From Allobosea sp. (GTDB taxonomy: Bacteria > Pseudomonadota > Alphaproteobacteria > Rhizobiales > Beijerinckiaceae): a DNA stretch of 64,000 nucleotides. Shown in pieces: positions 21,128 to 29,844 of this stretch (position 1 is the stretch's first letter; each line of letters starts with the position of its first letter). A program made the position numbers and the translations under genes. The stretch lies in NCBI RefSeq assembly GCF_017308075.1, contig NZ_JAFKFX010000036.1, forward strand, positions 62,001-126,000, in the 5' to 3' direction. Below the pieces are notes generated by a model, which had not been told where the DNA came from, made no database searches, and was given only the letters and a program-made list of their open reading frames with translations.

Positions 21128-21694
21128 ATGCAGATGCACATCTGGGACGTTTATTGGGGCCTGCGGGTCGAGCAATGCCCCTGCGACGTGCATTTCGTCG
21201 AATGGCTCGAGGAAGCGGGCATCACCGGCAAGCGCATCTATCATTTCGGCACCGGCGGCCACCACTATATCGGCATCCGCTGCGCCGAGCCCGAGCTCGA
21301 CTGCACCGTGCTCGGGATCACCGCCTCGCCGAAGGAATATGACGCCTTCGTCAAGCTGGCGATCGACAATCCGACCATCACCAAGAGCTATTCCGCCTAT
21401 TTCGGCGACATCTACACCAGCAATGCCAAGCTGCTGCCGCGCTTCGACATCGTCACCCTGTTCCATTCCTGCGAGTTCCGCAGCGAGAAGAACGACGCCT
21501 ATGGCGCGCTGACCGATCTCGAGGTCATGCAGCTCTTCACCGACCAGACCGATGTCGGCGGCCATATCCTGTTCTATACCGGCTCCTTCGCCTATGAGAC
21601 GGCCAAGCCGATCATCGCGGAATGGGCGAAATCGCGCCCGGTCGAGGAAATTGGCGAGTTCAAGACGCTTCGGATCTTCCGCAAGACCGCCTGA
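21128..21694 (+). CDS. Unrecognised protein with methyltransferase-like Rossmann segment
   Basis: 188-residue soluble protein that I do not recognise. KRIYHFGTGGHHYIGI (about residues 35-50) resembles the glycine-rich motif I of SAM-dependent methyltransferases, and the later FDIVTLFHSCEFRS and GGHILFYTGSFAYE resemble the post-motif strands of that fold, but the canonical acidic and catalytic residues are not obvious. The N-terminus MQMHIWDVYWGLRVEQCPC is unusual and rich in aromatic residues and Cys. It follows the SbmA-like gene by 81 bp, and both genes carry the same upstream TTCA-box element, which suggests shared regulation. No function is assigned. Confidence 0.75.
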   Translation: MQMHIWDVYWGLRVEQCPCDVHFVEWLEEAGITGKRIYHFGTGGHHYIGIRCAEPELDCTVLGITASPKEYDAFVKLAIDNPTITKSYSAYFGDIYTSNAKLLPRFDIVTLFHSCEFRSEKNDAYGALTDLEVMQLFTDQTDVGGHILFYTGSFAYETAKPIIAEWAKSRPVEEIGEFKTLRIFRKTA

Positions 21695-21762
21695 GGCGAT
21701 TGCGCCGTCCGAGAAACGGCGCTAATTCCCTTGCGTCGACCCACACGAGACAGGAGGGCTGC

Positions 21763-21822
21763 GTGATCACGTTCTTTCGTCACCATCGTCAGCGCGGCCC
21801 CGTTCAGGCCCTGCAAGGCTAG
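21763..21822 (+). CDS. Leader peptide upstream of the ABC-F gene
   Basis: Short reading frame of 19 codons, GTG start, encoding MITFFRHHRQRGPVQALQG. An optimal ribosome-binding site AGGAGG (21752-21757) lies 5 nt before the GTG. The TAG stop (21820-21822) falls in the loop of a perfect 10-bp hairpin at 21808-21832. Position, size and hairpin are those of an upstream peptide controlling an antibiotic-resistance-type ABC-F gene by ribosome stalling or attenuation. This is inferred from arrangement; no homologue is recalled with certainty. A CCTCCT segment at 21844-21849 could pair with the AGGAGG. Confidence 0.6.
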   Translation: MITFFRHHRQRGPVQALQG

Positions 21823-21832
21823 CTTGCAGGGC
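21808..21832 (+). promoter_or_regulatory. Perfect hairpin enclosing the leader-peptide stop codon
   Basis: GCCCTGCAAG - GCTAG - CTTGCAGGGC, a 10-bp perfect stem with a 5-nt loop that contains the TAG stop of the 19-codon leader. A ribosome on the last codons would keep the stem open. No U-run follows, so a classical intrinsic terminator is not seen; control of translation or Rho access is more likely. Confidence 0.65.
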
Positions 21833-22029
21833 TGACCTCAGAGCCTCCTTTACGGTTCTCTCTCCGGTCTGCCCTTCGTGGTGGCGCAGCATCTGGCCTC
21901 ATCGCCGGATGTCCTGCGCCCTGTTCCACTCAATCGAGCCGACGCCAACCCGGCGTTTCGCATTCGAGGCAAGGGGCGCCGGGGTGCGTCCCGCCGAATG
22001 ACGGCTCGGGCAGTCCAGAGACCTGAACC

Positions 22030-23553
22030 ATGACCATGATCAATCTGCGGAAGCTCGGCACCACGCTGGGGGCGCCGCTGTTCTCCGATCTCACGCTCGC
22101 GATCGGCCAGGGCGACCGGCTCGGCCTCGTCGCCGCCAATGGCCGGGGCAAGTCGACCCTGCTGCGCTGCCTTGCCGGCACGGCGGAGCCCGGCAGCGGC
22201 GAGATCACCCGTGCGCGCGGCCTGCGTATCGGCCATGTCGAGCAAAACGTCCCGCCGCAGTTCGGCCATCTGGCGTTCCGCGAGCTGGTACTCGGCGCGC
22301 TGCCGGCCGAGCAGGCGCAGAGCGAGCACTGGCGCGTCGAGGTCGTGCTCGATTCACTCGACGTGCCCGAAGCGCTGCGCCAGCGGCGGCTCGGAGAGCT
22401 GAGCGGCGGTTGGCAGCGGCTCGCCATGCTCGCCCGCGTCTCCGTCACCGAGCCCGATCTCCTGCTGCTCGACGAGCCGACCAACCATCTCGATCTCGGA
22501 CGCATCGGCCAGCTCGAAAACTGGCTCGCCGCGCTGCCACGCGACATGGCCGTGGTCGTCGCCAGCCATGACCGCGCCTTCCTCGACGCCGTCACCAACC
22601 GGACGCTGTTCCTGCGCCATGAGCGGTCGCAAATATTCCCGCTGCCCTATTCGCGGGCGCGTATCGCCCTCGACGAGATCGACGCCGCCGATGCGCGACG
22701 CTACGAGCGCGACATCAAGACCGTCCAGCAATTGCGGCGCCAGGCGGCCAAGCTCAACAATATCGGCATCAATTCCGGCAGCGACCTCCTGCTCAGCAAG
22801 ACGAGGCAGCTCCGGCAGCGGGCCGAGACGCTGGAGGAGGCGGCGCGGCCGGCGCATCGCGAGCGCTCGGCCGGCGCGATCAGGCTCGCCCATGCCGGCA
22901 CGCATGCGCGCGCCCTGCTGACGCTTGAGGACCTTCCGGTCGCGACGCCGGACGGAACCATGCTGTTCAGGACCGGCAAGCGCTGGATCAACCCGGGCGA
23001 CCGCATCGTGCTGCTCGGCGGCAACGGCGCCGGCAAAACCTGCCTGATCGGCCTGATCCAGGCGGCGATCGCCGGGCGGGAGATTGCCGGTGTGAGGGCG
23101 ACGCCCTCGCTGGTCCCCGGCTTCGCCAGCCAGCAACTGAGCGAGTATCCCGATGACGAGACGCCGCACCGGCTGATCAGCCGCCGCTTCGATGTCGGCG
23201 ACCAGCCGGCGCGCAGTCTGCTCGCCGGCGCCGGCATCGCGATCGAGCTGCAGGAAAATCCGATCCGGGCGCTGTCGGGCGGCCAGAAGGCGCGCCTCGC
23301 CATGCTGGCGCTGCGCCTCGCCCGGCCGAACTTCTACCTGCTCGACGAGCCGACCAATCATCTCGACATCGAGGGCCAGGAGGCGCTCGAGGCCGAGCTC
23401 ACCGCGCAGGACGTCAGCTGTCTCCTGGTCTCGCATGATCGCAGCTTCGTCCGGGCGGTCGGCAATCGTTTCTGGCAGATCGAGAACCGGCGCCTGCACG
23501 AGGTCGACGGGCCGGAGGCCTTCTTCGCGCGCGCAGCGGCCGGGCGGGGCTAG
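22030..23553 (+). CDS. ABC-F family ATPase
   Basis: 507-residue cytoplasmic protein with two ABC ATPase domains and no membrane segments, hence ABC-F (ribosome-associated; members include antibiotic target-protection proteins and translation factors). Domain 1 has Walker A ANGRGKSTL (about residue 37), signature LSGGWQRLAML and Walker B LLLLDEPTNHLDL. Domain 2 has Walker A GNGAGKTCL, signature LSGGQKARLAML and Walker B FYLLDEPTNHLDI. The charged linker RYERDIKTVQQLRRQAAKLN lies between them. The ATG at 22030 follows a 207-nt untranslated stretch after the 19-codon leader, a layout typical of inducible resistance-type ABC-F genes. Which drug or ribosome state it acts on is unknown. Confidence 0.9.
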   Translation: MTMINLRKLGTTLGAPLFSDLTLAIGQGDRLGLVAANGRGKSTLLRCLAGTAEPGSGEITRARGLRIGHVEQNVPPQFGHLAFRELVLGALPAEQAQSEHWRVEVVLDSLDVPEALRQRRLGELSGGWQRLAMLARVSVTEPDLLLLDEPTNHLDLGRIGQLENWLAALPRDMAVVVASHDRAFLDAVTNRTLFLRHERSQIFPLPYSRARIALDEIDAADARRYERDIKTVQQLRRQAAKLNNIGINSGSDLLLSKTRQLRQRAETLEEAARPAHRERSAGAIRLAHAGTHARALLTLEDLPVATPDGTMLFRTGKRWINPGDRIVLLGGNGAGKTCLIGLIQAAIAGREIAGVRATPSLVPGFASQQLSEYPDDETPHRLISRRFDVGDQPARSLLAGAGIAIELQENPIRALSGGQKARLAMLALRLARPNFYLLDEPTNHLDIEGQEALEAELTAQDVSCLLVSHDRSFVRAVGNRFWQIENRRLHEVDGPEAFFARAAAGRG

Positions 23554-23572
23554 CCCGGCAGGCTGTGTCATT

Positions 23573-23606
23573 GTCACCGGACCGTCGCAAAGGGCGGTCC
23601 GGTGAC
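23573..23606 (+). repeat. Perfect 12-bp hairpin after the ABC-F gene
   Basis: GTCACCGGACCG and CGGTCCGGTGAC are exact reverse complements separated by 10 nt, starting 19 nt after the ABC-F stop. There is no following T run. It could be an mRNA 3'-end stabiliser or a weak terminator of the ABC-F transcript. Confidence 0.6.
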
Positions 23607-23751
23607 CCTGCGCCGGCCACATGGTGCGCATTCGCCGCGCGGCGCGCGCTTGTGGTTCGCCGCCGAGGCGCTATCTCTCGGGTCCGGGCGGTTCCGCCCC
23701 GCAATCCGCATCGCCCGCCGAGACCAGGGCATCAACACGACAAGAGCCTGC

Positions 23752-24726
23752 ATGTCTTTCGGCCCGCACGAGCCAGGTATGCCGCTGCGCAAGCGCAGCC
23801 GCTGGTGGTGGCTCGGCCCGCTCGCCAGCACGATCATCTTCGCGGCCTCGCTGGTGGTGCTCTATTTCATCGCTCGCGAGATCGAGCCCGGCGAGCTGGC
23901 CAAGGCCTTCGCCAATGCCAGCCTCCGGCAGCTCTCTCTGGCGCTCGCCTTCACCGCGCTGAGCTATCTCCTGCTCACCGGCTATGACGCGCTCGCCTTG
24001 CGTCGGCTCGGCCTCTCGATCCCCTATCGCACGACGGCACTCGGCTCCTTCACCAGCTATTCGGTTTCCTTCACCCTCGGCTTCCCGATCGTTACCGGCG
24101 GCACGGTGCGCTACTGGGTCTATGCCGCCAAGGGCGTGCGCGCCTCGGAGGTCGCGAGCCTCACGGTGATCGCCGGCCTGACCTTCTGGCTCGGTCTCGG
24201 CATGATCTTCTGCGTCAGCCTGTTCTATGCGACGGAATCGGTCGCGCAGCTGGCGCGAACCTCGCCCCTGGTGATCCAGGCGGTCGGCGCCGTCACCGGC
24301 CTCGGCATCCTCGGCTATCTCTTCTGGGTCGCGACCGACGAACGGACCTTGCGGGTGCGCGGCTGGAACCTGCCGCTGCCCGGCCTCGGCGTGACGCTGG
24401 GCCAGATGCTGCTCGGCGCCTGCGAGGTCTCGGCCGCCGCGGCCGTGCTCTTCGTGCTGCTGCCGGGCGGCTACAACCTCTCCTATGAGAGTTTCCTCGC
24501 CGCCTATATCTTCGCCTGCCTGATCGGCATCGCCAGCCATGCGCCGGGCGGGCTCGGCGTCTTCGAGGCGACGATGCTGATCGCGCTCAGCCGCATGCCC
24601 TTCGAGCAGGTGCTCGGAGCGCTGCTGCTGTTCCGGATCATCTACTACATCCTGCCCTTCATCCTGGCGCTGGTGCTGCTGGCGCTGAACGAGATGGGAC
24701 GGCGGATCAGGCGCCACGAAATCTAG
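23752..24726 (+). CDS. YbhN/LPG-synthase transmembrane-domain family protein (UPF0104)
   Basis: Integral membrane protein of 324 residues with about eight hydrophobic segments, matching the lysylphosphatidylglycerol synthase TM region / YbhN family (flippase-like half of MprF). Family marks are GFPIVTGGTVRYWVYAAKGV and ASHAPGGLGVFEA. There is no C-terminal aminoacyltransferase domain, so it is not a complete MprF. ATG 23752 is chosen; ATG 23779 (nine codons later) is an alternative and neither has a strong ribosome-binding site. The lipid or polyisoprenoid handled is unknown. Followed by phoR after 114 bp. Confidence 0.85.
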   Translation: MSFGPHEPGMPLRKRSRWWWLGPLASTIIFAASLVVLYFIAREIEPGELAKAFANASLRQLSLALAFTALSYLLLTGYDALALRRLGLSIPYRTTALGSFTSYSVSFTLGFPIVTGGTVRYWVYAAKGVRASEVASLTVIAGLTFWLGLGMIFCVSLFYATESVAQLARTSPLVIQAVGAVTGLGILGYLFWVATDERTLRVRGWNLPLPGLGVTLGQMLLGACEVSAAAAVLFVLLPGGYNLSYESFLAAYIFACLIGIASHAPGGLGVFEATMLIALSRMPFEQVLGALLLFRIIYYILPFILALVLLALNEMGRRIRRHEI

Positions 24727-24840
24727 GGAAGGGCGCAGCATGCCGCAGGATCAGACGGGATCGCGCCTTGCGCGAGCGACCCTCGCAGCCGGCGCCGCGG
24801 CCCGGCACCTTGTCGTCCCGGCTCGCTGCGCGCGCTAGTC

Positions 24841-25890
24841 ATGCACGAGCTGGTCGACCCCCGAGCCCCCGTCACTGCGGCGCTGATCGAGGCGACCGGC
24901 GTCGCCGTGATCCTGCTCGACGAGCAAGGCGCCATCCAGGCCCTGAGCCCGGCCGCCCGCTCGCTGATCGCCGGGCTGGAAAAGGGCAAGCAGCTCGCGC
25001 TGGTGATGCGCGACCCCGACCTGATCGACGCGATCGACCAGGTCTCGCGCCAGGGCGGCCGGCGGGCCATCGAGCTGATCGAAAGGGTGCCGATCGAGCG
25101 CACCTTCCGCATTCATATCGTCGCGCTCGCCGGCCCTGGTGCCCGAAGCGCCGTGCTGCTGACCTTCGAGGATCTGAGCGAGCAGCGCCTGACTGAGCGC
25201 ATGCGCGTCGACTTCGTCGCCAATGCCAGCCATGAATTGCGCACGCCGCTCGCCTCCGTGCTCGGCTTCATCGAGACCCTGCAGGGGCCCGCCCGCAATG
25301 ACGAGGCGGCCCGCGAGCGCTTCCTGCAGATCATGCGCCAGCAGGCCCTGCGCATGGCGCGCCTGGTCGACGACCTGCTCTCGCTCTCGCGCATCGAGCT
25401 CAAGGCGCATCTGGCGCCGCAGACCCCGGTCGATCTCGGCGAGATCGCGCGCACCATCCTCGATGCGCTCGTCCTGATGGCGCGCGAGCGAGACGTCTCC
25501 CTGAGGCTCGATCTGCCGCCGCGGCCGGTCGTGGTGGCAGGAGACCGCGACGAATTGCTGCGGCTGATGGAGAACCTCGTCGAGAACGCGATCAAATACG
25601 GCAAGCCCGGCGGCGAGGTCGTGATCAGGATCGAAGGCGGTGCCGAGGCCAGCTTCAGCGTGCGCGATGACGGGCCGGGCATCGCCGCCGAGCATCTGCC
25701 GCGCCTGACCGAGCGCTTCTACCGCGTCGACAACGCCGCCAGCCGCGAGGCGGGCGGCACCGGGCTCGGCCTCGCCATCGTCAAGCACATCGTGCTGCGC
25801 CATCGCGGCAGGCTGACGATCGAGAGCGTCGTCGGCGAGGGCGCGACCTTCAAGGCGATCCTGCCGCTGCTGGCCGAGGCAGGCCGTTAA
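24841..25890 (+). CDS. phoR: Phosphate regulon sensor histidine kinase PhoR, without membrane segments
   Basis: Histidine kinase that phosphorylates PhoB when phosphate is scarce. The 349 residues comprise an N-terminal PAS domain (about 10-115), the dimerisation/phosphorylation helix FVANASHELRTPLASV with His131, and the ATPase lid with N-box ENLVENAIKYG, DDGPGI and GGTGLGLAIVKH. The pstSCAB-phoU-phoB genes follow directly, which fixes the identity. No hydrophobic segment is seen, and between the previous gene's stop (24726) and ATG 24841 there is no in-frame ATG, GTG or TTG. As encoded, the protein would be soluble, unlike E. coli PhoR, and must be brought to PstSCAB-PhoU by contact alone. 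Confidence 0.9.
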   Translation: MHELVDPRAPVTAALIEATGVAVILLDEQGAIQALSPAARSLIAGLEKGKQLALVMRDPDLIDAIDQVSRQGGRRAIELIERVPIERTFRIHIVALAGPGARSAVLLTFEDLSEQRLTERMRVDFVANASHELRTPLASVLGFIETLQGPARNDEAARERFLQIMRQQALRMARLVDDLLSLSRIELKAHLAPQTPVDLGEIARTILDALVLMARERDVSLRLDLPPRPVVVAGDRDELLRLMENLVENAIKYGKPGGEVVIRIEGGAEASFSVRDDGPGIAAEHLPRLTERFYRVDNAASREAGGTGLGLAIVKHIVLRHRGRLTIESVVGEGATFKAILPLLAEAGR

Positions 25891-25927
25891 CGAAATGTGA
25901 CGGCTGCCGCTGCGGCTTGATGACGAT

Positions 25928-25945
25928 CTGTCATCTGGCTGTCAT
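25928..25945 (+). promoter_or_regulatory. Pho box upstream of pstS
   Basis: CTGTCATCTGGCTGTCAT: two exact CTGTCAT repeats with a 4-bp spacer (11-bp period), the consensus PhoB-binding site. It ends 53 bp before the pstS start, so PhoB-P would activate the pstSCAB-phoU-phoB transcript from here, closing a feedback loop with phoB in the same cluster. Confidence 0.95.
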
Positions 25946-25998
25946 ATCGCGGGTGTTTTTGCGCGCCGCTAGACCTTGCGACCCAGAGAGGACATCTC

Positions 25999-27024
25999 AT
26001 GCGCAAACTTCTCATTCTCGCGGCTGCGGCTGTCGGGTTCTCGGGCGCCGTCCAGGCCGCCGACATCACCGGCGCCGGCGCGACCTTCCCCTTCCCGATC
26101 TACGCCAAATGGGCCGAGGCCTATAAGAAGGAGACCAATATCGGTCTCAACTACCAGTCGATCGGCTCGGGTGGCGGCATCCGCCAGATCAAGGCCAAGA
26201 CGGTCGCCTTTGGCGCCACCGACGCCCCGCTCAAGGGCGAGGACCTGGCCAAGGACGGTCTCGTCCAGTTCCCGACCGTGATGGGCGGCGTCGTCCCGGC
26301 GATCAACGTTCCCGGCATCGAGGCCGGCAAGCTGAAGCTGACTGGCCCGCTGATCGCCGAGATCTATCTCGGCACGATCAAGAAGTGGAACGATCCGAAG
26401 ATCGCCGCTCTGAACCCCGGCCTGACCCTTCCCGAGGCCAATATCAGCCCGGTCTACCGCTCGGACGGCTCGGGCACGACCTTCGTCTTCACCGATTATC
26501 TCTCGCGCGTCTCGCCGGAGTGGAAGTCGAAGATCGGCACCAACACCGCCGTGCAGTGGCCGGTCGGCATCGGCGGCAAGGGCAATGAGGGCGTCTCCGC
26601 CTCGGTCAAGCAGGTCGCCAACTCGATCGGCTATGTCGAATACGCCTATGCCAAGCAGAACAAGCTCGCCCATGCGCTCGTCCAGAACGCCGACGGCAAC
26701 TTCCCGGCCCCGGACGACAAGTCCTTCCAGGCCGCCGCGGCCAATGCCAACTGGAACGAGGCGCCCGGCTTCGGCATCTCGCTGAACAACCAGAAGGGCG
26801 CCCAGGCCTGGCCGATCACCTCCGCCACCTTCCTGCTGGTCCATGCCAAGCCGGAGAAGCCGGAAGAGACCCAGGCCGCGCTGAAATTCGTCGACTGGGC
26901 CTATAAGAACGGCGACCAGCTGGCGCTCGGTCTCGACTATGTGCCGCTGCCGGCGGGCGTCAAGGACCAGGTCCGCAACGCCTGGAAGGGCGTCACCGAC
27001 CCGGCCGGCAAGCCGATCTTCTGA
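25999..27024 (+). CDS. pstS: Phosphate ABC transporter substrate-binding protein PstS
   Basis: Periplasmic high-affinity phosphate receptor, 341 residues. A signal peptide (MRKLLILAAAAVGFSGAVQA) is followed by ADITGAGATFPFPIYAKWAE, the PstS hallmark, and the phosphate-contact segments SIGSGGGIRQI and YRSDGSGTTFVFTDYLS. The start is the ATG after GAGAGGA. It is the first gene under the Pho box at 25928 and is separated from pstC by a strong hairpin, as is usual where the receptor is made in excess over the membrane components. Confidence 0.97.
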   Translation: MRKLLILAAAAVGFSGAVQAADITGAGATFPFPIYAKWAEAYKKETNIGLNYQSIGSGGGIRQIKAKTVAFGATDAPLKGEDLAKDGLVQFPTVMGGVVPAINVPGIEAGKLKLTGPLIAEIYLGTIKKWNDPKIAALNPGLTLPEANISPVYRSDGSGTTFVFTDYLSRVSPEWKSKIGTNTAVQWPVGIGGKGNEGVSASVKQVANSIGYVEYAYAKQNKLAHALVQNADGNFPAPDDKSFQAAAANANWNEAPGFGISLNNQKGAQAWPITSATFLLVHAKPEKPEETQAALKFVDWAYKNGDQLALGLDYVPLPAGVKDQVRNAWKGVTDPAGKPIF

Positions 27025-27047
27025 TCGCCCTGCGACCACGTTAAAGG

Positions 27048-27069
27048 AAGGGGCCGGCTCCGGCCCCTT
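27048..27069 (+). promoter_or_regulatory. Intercistronic hairpin between pstS and pstC
   Basis: AAGGGGCCG - GCTC - CGGCCCCTT, a perfect 9-bp stem with no T run after it. In receptor-first ABC operons such hairpins protect the upstream mRNA and lower downstream expression; that role is inferred here. Confidence 0.7.
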
Positions 27070-27101
27070 CGACCCGCCTGAAACCGACCGGAGTTCTTCG
27101 G

Positions 27102-28070
27102 ATGGCCGCCGTGACTGACCAGATGGCATCGGGAATGCCCGCCGTTCGCCGGACCCCGAAAGGTACCTTCGACCTCGTCTTCCGCAATGCCAGCTTCCTG
27201 GCGGCGCTCTTCGTCCTGGTGCTGCTTGCCGGCATCATCGCGGCAATGGTCGCCGGCGGCTGGCCGGCCTTCCGCGAATTCGGGTTCGGCTTCCTGACCT
27301 CGAGCGTCTGGGACACCCAGAACGAGCAATACGGCGCCTTTCCGGCGATCGTCGGCACCTTGTCGACCGCGCTGATCGCCCTCGTCGTCGGCGTGCCGCT
27401 CTCGCTCGGCATCGCCGTCTTCCTGACCCAGCTCGCCCCGCCCTGGTTCAAGCGGCCGGTCTCGACCGCGATCGAGCTGCTCGCCGCCGTGCCCTCGATC
27501 ATCTACGGCATGTGGGGGCTCTTCGTCTTCGTGCCGCTCTTTGCGGCCTATGTGCAGATCCCGCTCTCGAACATCGTCGAGGGCATGCCGATCGTCGGCA
27601 CCATCCTGTACTCGCGCTCGCCCTCGGGCCTCGGCATCCTGACCGCCGGCATCATCCTGGCGTTCATGATCATCCCGTTCATCGCCTCGATCACCCGCGA
27701 CATGCTCGAGCAGATCCCCTCGGTGCTGCGCGAGAGCGCCTATGGCATCGGGGCGACGACCTGGGAGGTCGTGCGCTACGTGCTCGTGCCGCAGGCCGGC
27801 GTCTCGATCATCGGCGCGGTCATGCTCGGCCTCGGCCGCGCCCTCGGCGAGACCATGGCGGTGACCTTCGTGGTCGGCAATGCCAACCGCCTCTCGGCCT
27901 CGGTGATGGATCCGGGCTCGACCATCGCCTCGCGCATCGCCAACGAGTTCAACGAGGCGCTCGGCCTGCAGCTCCACGCGCTGATCGCGCTCGGCTGCAT
28001 CCTGTTCTTCGTCACCTTCGTCGTCCTGGTCATCGCGCGTATCCTCGTCGCGCGCGTCAAGTCCTTCTGA
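27102..28070 (+). CDS. pstC: Phosphate ABC transporter permease PstC
   Basis: Inner-membrane permease subunit, 322 residues, six predicted membrane segments. The PstC features [38 protein letters not shown], and the EAA-loop region [20 protein letters not shown] with [18 protein letters not shown] are all present. It follows pstS by 77 bp and precedes pstA by 14 bp. It would form the channel with PstA, powered by PstB. Confidence 0.96.
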   Translation: MAAVTDQMASGMPAVRRTPKGTFDLVFRNASFLAALFVLVLLAGIIAAMVAGGWPAFREFGFGFLTSSVWDTQNEQYGAFPAIVGTLSTALIALVVGVPLSLGIAVFLTQLAPPWFKRPVSTAIELLAAVPSIIYGMWGLFVFVPLFAAYVQIPLSNIVEGMPIVGTILYSRSPSGLGILTAGIILAFMIIPFIASITRDMLEQIPSVLRESAYGIGATTWEVVRYVLVPQAGVSIIGAVMLGLGRALGETMAVTFVVGNANRLSASVMDPGSTIASRIANEFNEALGLQLHALIALGCILFFVTFVVLVIARILVARVKSF

Positions 28071-28084
28071 GGGAAGCGCAACCG

Positions 28085-28975
28085 ATGAACCAGACGCCTC
28101 CTGCCGCCCCCGCGATGACCCCGGAAGTGCCCTGGGGCCGCGTCCGCCCGGCGCGCCGCAATGCGGACCGGCTGATGAAGATCATCGCCACGGCGTTCAC
28201 CCTCGTCGCCATCACCGTGCTGTTCTGGATCCTCGGCATGCTGGTGGTGAAGGGCATCGGCGGGCTTTCGGCCGGTACCTTCACGCAGGTGACGCCCGGC
28301 CCCGGTTCCGAGGGCGGCGGCCTAGCCAACGCCATCGTCGGCTCGGCCGTGCTGACCTTCCTCGGCATCGCGCTGGCGACGCCGATCGGCGTGCTCGCCG
28401 GGACCTATCTCGCCGAGTACGGCCGGGGCTCGAAGCTCGCCAACCTGATCCGCTTCATCAACGACATCCTGCTCTCGGCGCCCTCGATCCTGATCGGCCT
28501 GTTCGTCTACGTCATCCTGGTCGAGCCCTTCCGCGGCTATTCCGGCTGGGCCGGCGGCGTCGCGCTCGGCATCATCGCGATCCCGGTGATCGTGCGCACC
28601 ACCGAGGACATGCTGCGCCTCGTGCCGGCGCCGCTGCGCGAGGCCGGCTCGGCGCTCGGCGCCCCGCCTTCGGTGGTCATCACCGCGATCACCTGGCGTG
28701 CCGCGAAGTCCGGCATGGTCACCGGCATCCTGCTGGCGCTAGCGCGCATCGCCGGCGAGACGGCGCCGCTGCTCTTCACCGCGCTGAACAATAATTTCTG
28801 GTTCTCGCCGACCCTGGTCGGCGGCGTCTCCAACCTGCCGGTGACGATCTATCAGTTCGCCTCGGCCCCTTATGAGAACTGGCAGCAGCTCGCCTGGGCC
28901 GGTTCGCTGATCATCACCGTCTCGATCCTTTTGCTCTCGCTTATCGCCCGGCGCATCGTGCGCGGCGGCAAGTGA
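28085..28975 (+). CDS. pstA: Phosphate ABC transporter permease PstA
   Basis: Second permease subunit, 296 residues with six hydrophobic segments. Typical segments are [38 protein letters not shown], and the cytoplasmic EAA loop [16 protein letters not shown] followed by [15 protein letters not shown]. The ATG at 28085 lies just after the pstC stop with AGGGAAG as ribosome-binding site. pstB follows after 24 bp. Confidence 0.95.
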   Translation: MNQTPPAAPAMTPEVPWGRVRPARRNADRLMKIIATAFTLVAITVLFWILGMLVVKGIGGLSAGTFTQVTPGPGSEGGGLANAIVGSAVLTFLGIALATPIGVLAGTYLAEYGRGSKLANLIRFINDILLSAPSILIGLFVYVILVEPFRGYSGWAGGVALGIIAIPVIVRTTEDMLRLVPAPLREAGSALGAPPSVVITAITWRAAKSGMVTGILLALARIAGETAPLLFTALNNNFWFSPTLVGGVSNLPVTIYQFASAPYENWQQLAWAGSLIITVSILLLSLIARRIVRGGK

Positions 28976-28999
28976 GCACCACGTCCGATCGGAAGGAAC

Positions 29000-29806
29000 A
29001 TGTCGATGCTCTCGACCCTGGAACTCAGCCCGCAGGTCCTCGACGCCCAGGCGCCGATCCGGATCGCGGTGAAGAACCTCGATTTCTACTATGGCGAGCA
29101 CAAGGCGCTGAAGAACGTCAATCTCAGCTTCCGTGACCGCCACGTCACCGCGCTGATCGGCCCCTCCGGCTGCGGCAAGTCGACCCTGCTGCGCATCTTC
29201 AACCGGATCTACTCGCTCTATCCCGAGCAGCGCGCCACCGGCGAGGTGCTGCTCGACGGCCGCAACGTCATCTCCAACGATGTCGACGTCAACGAGCTGC
29301 GCTCGCGCATCGGCATGGTCTTCCAGAAGCCGACGCCCTTCCCGATGTCGATCTACGACAATGTCGCCTTCGGCATCCGCCTCTACGAGAAGCCGCCGAA
29401 GTCGGAGCTCGACGACCGCGTCGAGGGCGCGCTGCGCCGCTCCGCTCTCTGGGACGAGGTCAAGGACAAGCTGAAGAGCTCCGGCATGGGCCTCTCCGGC
29501 GGCCAGCAGCAGCGCCTGTGCATCGCCCGCACCATCGCCCAGAAGCCCGAAGTGATCCTGTTCGACGAGCCGACTTCGGCCCTCGACCCGATCTCGACCG
29601 GCAAGATCGAGGACCTGCTGGAGCAGCTGAAGAGCGACTTCACCATCGTCATCGTCACCCACAACATGCAGCAGGCGGCGCGCGTCTCGCAGTACACCGC
29701 CTTCATGTATCTCGGCGAGGTCGTCGAGTTCGACGCGACCAACACCATCTTCATGAACCCCAACAAGAAGCAGACGCAGGACTACGTCACCGGCCGCTTC
29801 GGCTGA
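29000..29806 (+). CDS. pstB: Phosphate ABC transporter ATP-binding protein PstB
   Basis: ATPase that energises phosphate import; 268 residues. Walker [12 protein letters not shown] (about residues 54-64), the PstB-specific [22 protein letters not shown]-loop [12 protein letters not shown], signature [16 protein letters not shown], Walker [14 protein letters not shown] and the switch His in [13 protein letters not shown] are intact. phoU follows after 38 bp. Confidence 0.97.
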   Translation: MSMLSTLELSPQVLDAQAPIRIAVKNLDFYYGEHKALKNVNLSFRDRHVTALIGPSGCGKSTLLRIFNRIYSLYPEQRATGEVLLDGRNVISNDVDVNELRSRIGMVFQKPTPFPMSIYDNVAFGIRLYEKPPKSELDDRVEGALRRSALWDEVKDKLKSSGMGLSGGQQQRLCIARTIAQKPEVILFDEPTSALDPISTGKIEDLLEQLKSDFTIVIVTHNMQQAARVSQYTAFMYLGEVVEFDATNTIFMNPNKKQTQDYVTGRFG

Positions 29807-29844
29807 GCCCTGCCGTTCCGCTCGCCCTCGAAGGATTCGCCCCG

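Noticed and set aside
21822-22029. Second leader frames between the ABC-F leader stop and the ABC-F ATG
   Set aside because: Short frames exist but without Shine-Dalgarno sequences or a hairpin relationship.
23602-23751. 50-codon N-terminal extension of the YbhN-like protein
   Set aside because: The extension is Arg/Ala-rich, overlaps the 12-bp hairpin, and homology and the first membrane helix begin after ATG 23752.
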